Below are positions 62,057 through 64,000 of a stretch of 64,000 nucleotides of DNA, piece by piece. The stretch is from Planococcus antarcticus DSM 14505 (GTDB taxonomy: Bacteria; Bacillota; Bacilli; Bacillales_A; Planococcaceae). A program made the position numbers and the translations under genes. A model generated the notes under the pieces. The model searched no databases and was not told the DNA's origin. It was given only the letters and a program-made list of their open reading frames with translations. Position 1 is the stretch's first letter; each line of letters starts with the position of its first letter. Location of the stretch: positions 2,608,501 through 2,672,500 of the forward strand of contig NZ_CP016534.2 of assembly GCF_001687565.2 (NCBI RefSeq). The letters are read 5' to 3'.

Positions 62057-63214
62057 TTATTTTAAGTTTCGAATGAATTTTTCCATTCGATCCATGCCTT
62101 CTTCAAGGTCCGTCATGCTACAGGCATAAGAAATTCGTATAAATCCTTCTCCGTAACGTGTAAATGCAGAGCCCGGCACCGCAGCCACACCTCCCTCTTT
62201 CAATAACCGCATAGCGAATTCAAAAGAAGTCATGCCGAATTTCTCAATCGAAGGGAAAATGTAAAATGCACCTTTCGGCAAGACAACATCAATGCCCATC
62301 GCTGTTAAACGGCTATAAACAAAATCTCTTCGTTGAATATATTCTTTATTCATTTCAGCGGGAACATGGCGCTGATTTTTTATCGCTTCAAATGCTGCAA
62401 ATTGACCTGGAACAGAAGCGCAAATGGCATTATACTGATGGACTTTCAAGACATGCTTCATATACATTTCCGGCCCCAGCACAAAACCGATTCTCCAGCC
62501 TGTCATCGAGTGCGATTTCGATAGACCATGAACTAAGAATGTGCGGTTGCGCAATTTTTCAAAGTGAGCTACAGTAACATGTTTCCCCTCATATGAGTTT
62601 TCACTATAAATTTCATCGGTGACGACAAAAACCTGGTGTCTCTCTAGTACAGCGGCGATTTTTTCCAGCTGGGTAGATTCCATTATGACACCTGTGGGAT
62701 TAGATGGAAAATTCATCAATATCGCTTTAGTCCGACCTGTGAACAAGCTTTCCAACCGCTGCGGATCAGGTTGGAAACCGGTATCTGACATGTCCAAGTA
62801 AACCACTTTACCGCCGCATAGCTTAATAATTGGTTCGTATCCGGGGTAGGCAGGAGCAGGTAAAATGACTTCGTCGCCTTCTTCTAAAATTGCTCGAAAA
62901 AGAGAATCTAAGCCTTCACTCGCACCATTAGTAACAATGATTTCTGTTTTTGGTTCAAAGTTCAACTCATACGTATCCTGAAAAAAAGAGGCGATTTCTG
63001 TCCGTAATTCGAGCAGGCCCGCATTATGTGTATAGGTGGTGTGATTGTTCCGGATAGCCTCAATCGCGGCTTGTTTGACCGCTTCAGGAGTCGGGAAATC
63101 AGGCTGTCCAATTGTTAAGTTAATGGCATCTGGAAAATCGGCCAATTGATTTGAAAACTGACGAATGCCCGAAATTTGAATAGATTCGATTCGACTATTG
63201 ATTGATATGCTCAT
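62057..63214 (-). CDS. patA: PLP-dependent aminotransferase PatA-like (N-acetyl-LL-diaminopimelate aminotransferase)
   Basis: 385 residues from the ATG at 63214 (AAAGGTTG upstream). Class I aminotransferase: LTIGQPDFPTPEAVKQAAIE, TYTHNAGLLELRTEIASFF, ILPAPAYPGYEPIIKLCGG, NFPSNPTGVIM and the PLP lysine in GLSKSHSMTGWRIGFVLGP. The C-terminus (YIFPSIEKFGMTSFEFAMRL) follows B. subtilis PatA closely. PatA acts in lysine and diaminopimelate synthesis; other substrates are possible. Confidence 0.85.
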   Translation of the reverse strand: MSISINSRIESIQISGIRQFSNQLADFPDAINLTIGQPDFPTPEAVKQAAIEAIRNNHTTYTHNAGLLELRTEIASFFQDTYELNFEPKTEIIVTNGASEGLDSLFRAILEEGDEVILPAPAYPGYEPIIKLCGGKVVYLDMSDTGFQPDPQRLESLFTGRTKAILMNFPSNPTGVIMESTQLEKIAAVLERHQVFVVTDEIYSENSYEGKHVTVAHFEKLRNRTFLVHGLSKSHSMTGWRIGFVLGPEMYMKHVLKVHQYNAICASVPGQFAAFEAIKNQRHVPAEMNKEYIQRRDFVYSRLTAMGIDVVLPKGAFYIFPSIEKFGMTSFEFAMRLLKEGGVAAVPGSAFTRYGEGFIRISYACSMTDLEEGMDRMEKFIRNLK

Positions 63215-63278
63215 GAGTGACAACCTTTCTTTTGACTAAGTTTGACAACACAATTTACTCAGACAGTAAACACTGCCG

Positions 63279-64000
63279 TTATTCATAAAGTCCCGGTAAC
63301 CATAAAGACAGCGCAGGAATAAATGTGATGATCAATAGACATATTATCATCGACAGCAGGAATGGCAGAACTGCAAAAGCAATCCGTTCAAAGCGGACAC
63401 CGCCAACACTCGAAGCCACAAATAGATTGACTCCAAGCGGCGGCGTAACAAAACCAATAGCCAAGTTAGCCACAAGGATAACACCAAAGTGAACCGGATC
63501 CACTCCGACAGTCACGACAATTGGCAAAAGAATCGGGGTCAGGACAACTAGCGCTGAAATGGTGTCGATAAACATCCCCACCACAAGCAGCAATAGATTA
63601 ATTGCCAACAGGATAACCAACGGATTGCTCGATAAGGCAATCAAATAATCGGAAATTTCTCCCGGAATCTGTTCGATCGTCATAAAGTACGCAAATGATA
63701 CCGATAAACCAATAATGATCATTGTGGTGGCATTGATGACGATTGCCTGTCTGAAGCTTTCATAAAGCCCCTTCCAGGATAATTCCTTATAAACAAATTT
63801 GCCAATAATTATAGCATATACTACTGCCACAACAGCAGCTTCTGTAGGTGAAAAAATTCCGCCATATATTCCGCCAAGAATGATGACCGGAATCAGCAGA
63901 GCCCATTTCGCATCCCAAAAAGTTTTAAGGACGTCCTTAAACTTGAAAGATGATGCTTCTCCAGGCTCAGGTTTATACCCACGCTTTTTGGAAATAAGGT
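63279..64000 (-). CDS. TRAP transporter large permease DctM-like (partial, C-terminal part)
   Basis: The gene runs off the right edge; 240 C-terminal residues are visible. A charged loop (KKRGYKPEPGEASSFKFKD) is followed by WALLIPVIILGGIYGGIFSP, TEAAVVAVVYAIIIGKFVYK, GMFIDTISALVVLTPILLPI and VILVANLAIGFVTPPLGVNL, the hallmark DctM segments. It imports a carboxylate-type substrate together with a small permease and a binding protein, which must lie outside the window. Confidence 0.93.
   Translation of the reverse strand, partial: LISKKRGYKPEPGEASSFKFKDVLKTFWDAKWALLIPVIILGGIYGGIFSPTEAAVVAVVYAIIIGKFVYKELSWKGLYESFRQAIVINATTMIIIGLSVSFAYFMTIEQIPGEISDYLIALSSNPLVILLAINLLLLVVGMFIDTISALVVLTPILLPIVVTVGVDPVHFGVILVANLAIGFVTPPLGVNLFVASSVGGVRFERIAFAVLPFLLSMIICLLIITFIPALSLWLPGLYE

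Overview
The window looks like chromosome from a low-to-moderate-GC Gram-positive of the family Planococcaceae (Planococcus/Planomicrobium-like). I infer this from gene content and order, not from a marker-gene search. Many neighbourhoods match Bacillus subtilis: yisK-yisL, addB-addA, csbA-minJ, ftsE-ftsX-cccB-yvjA-prfB-secA-hpf, comFC-comFA-degV, degU-degS-yvyE-tagV-tagO and hom-thrC-thrB. Shine-Dalgarno sites are strong (AGGAGG type), and TTG and GTG starts occur. No tRNA, rRNA or CRISPR array was seen.

Layout. 1-13.6 kb: the end of a CoA-disulfide-reductase-like gene, a membrane-anchored alpha-amylase-fold protein whose catalytic motifs are degenerate, yisL/yisK, a DUF418 protein, the AddAB helicase-nuclease under a LexA-type operator, a TVP38 membrane protein and azlCD. 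13.6-26.5 kb: a leftward housekeeping block for division (minJ, ftsEX with an M23 endopeptidase), export (secA), translation (prfB with a programmed +1 frameshift; hpf) and cytochrome c551. 26.5-39.3 kb: an SDR gene, competence genes comFA/comFC, degV, DegSU and teichoic-acid genes. Two tandem arrays of a 123/124-bp element interrupt this part. The flagellar genes that lie between comFC and hpf in B. subtilis are missing here.

39.4-54 kb is accessory. It has a cluster of small general-stress genes with SigB-like promoters. It then has a gene pair that looks like a peptide quorum-sensing system: an HTH-TPR (RRNPP-type) regulator followed 5 bp later by a secreted precursor carrying seven copies of a 16-residue unit. 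After that come a frameshifted DUF3267 gene, a peptidase C26 gene, an alkyltransferase-like protein, an orphan Wzz/FemAB-like group, a small winged-helix regulator, and an N-carbamoylase with a decayed M20 amidohydrolase and a transporter. 54-64 kb: an aldehyde dehydrogenase, the divergent threonine genes (hom-thrC-thrB and an aspartokinase), an AHL-lactonase-like hydrolase, a cupin, a PatA-like aminotransferase and the end of a TRAP transporter.

The most interesting items are the regulator plus seven-repeat precursor pair and the two repeat arrays. The array families differ by paired (compensatory) changes, which suggests selection on a folded structure. Several genes are broken by short-repeat changes: a G8 tract in a stress gene and a triplicated GGCAC in the M20 gene. 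These could be real phase variation, decay or sequencing error.
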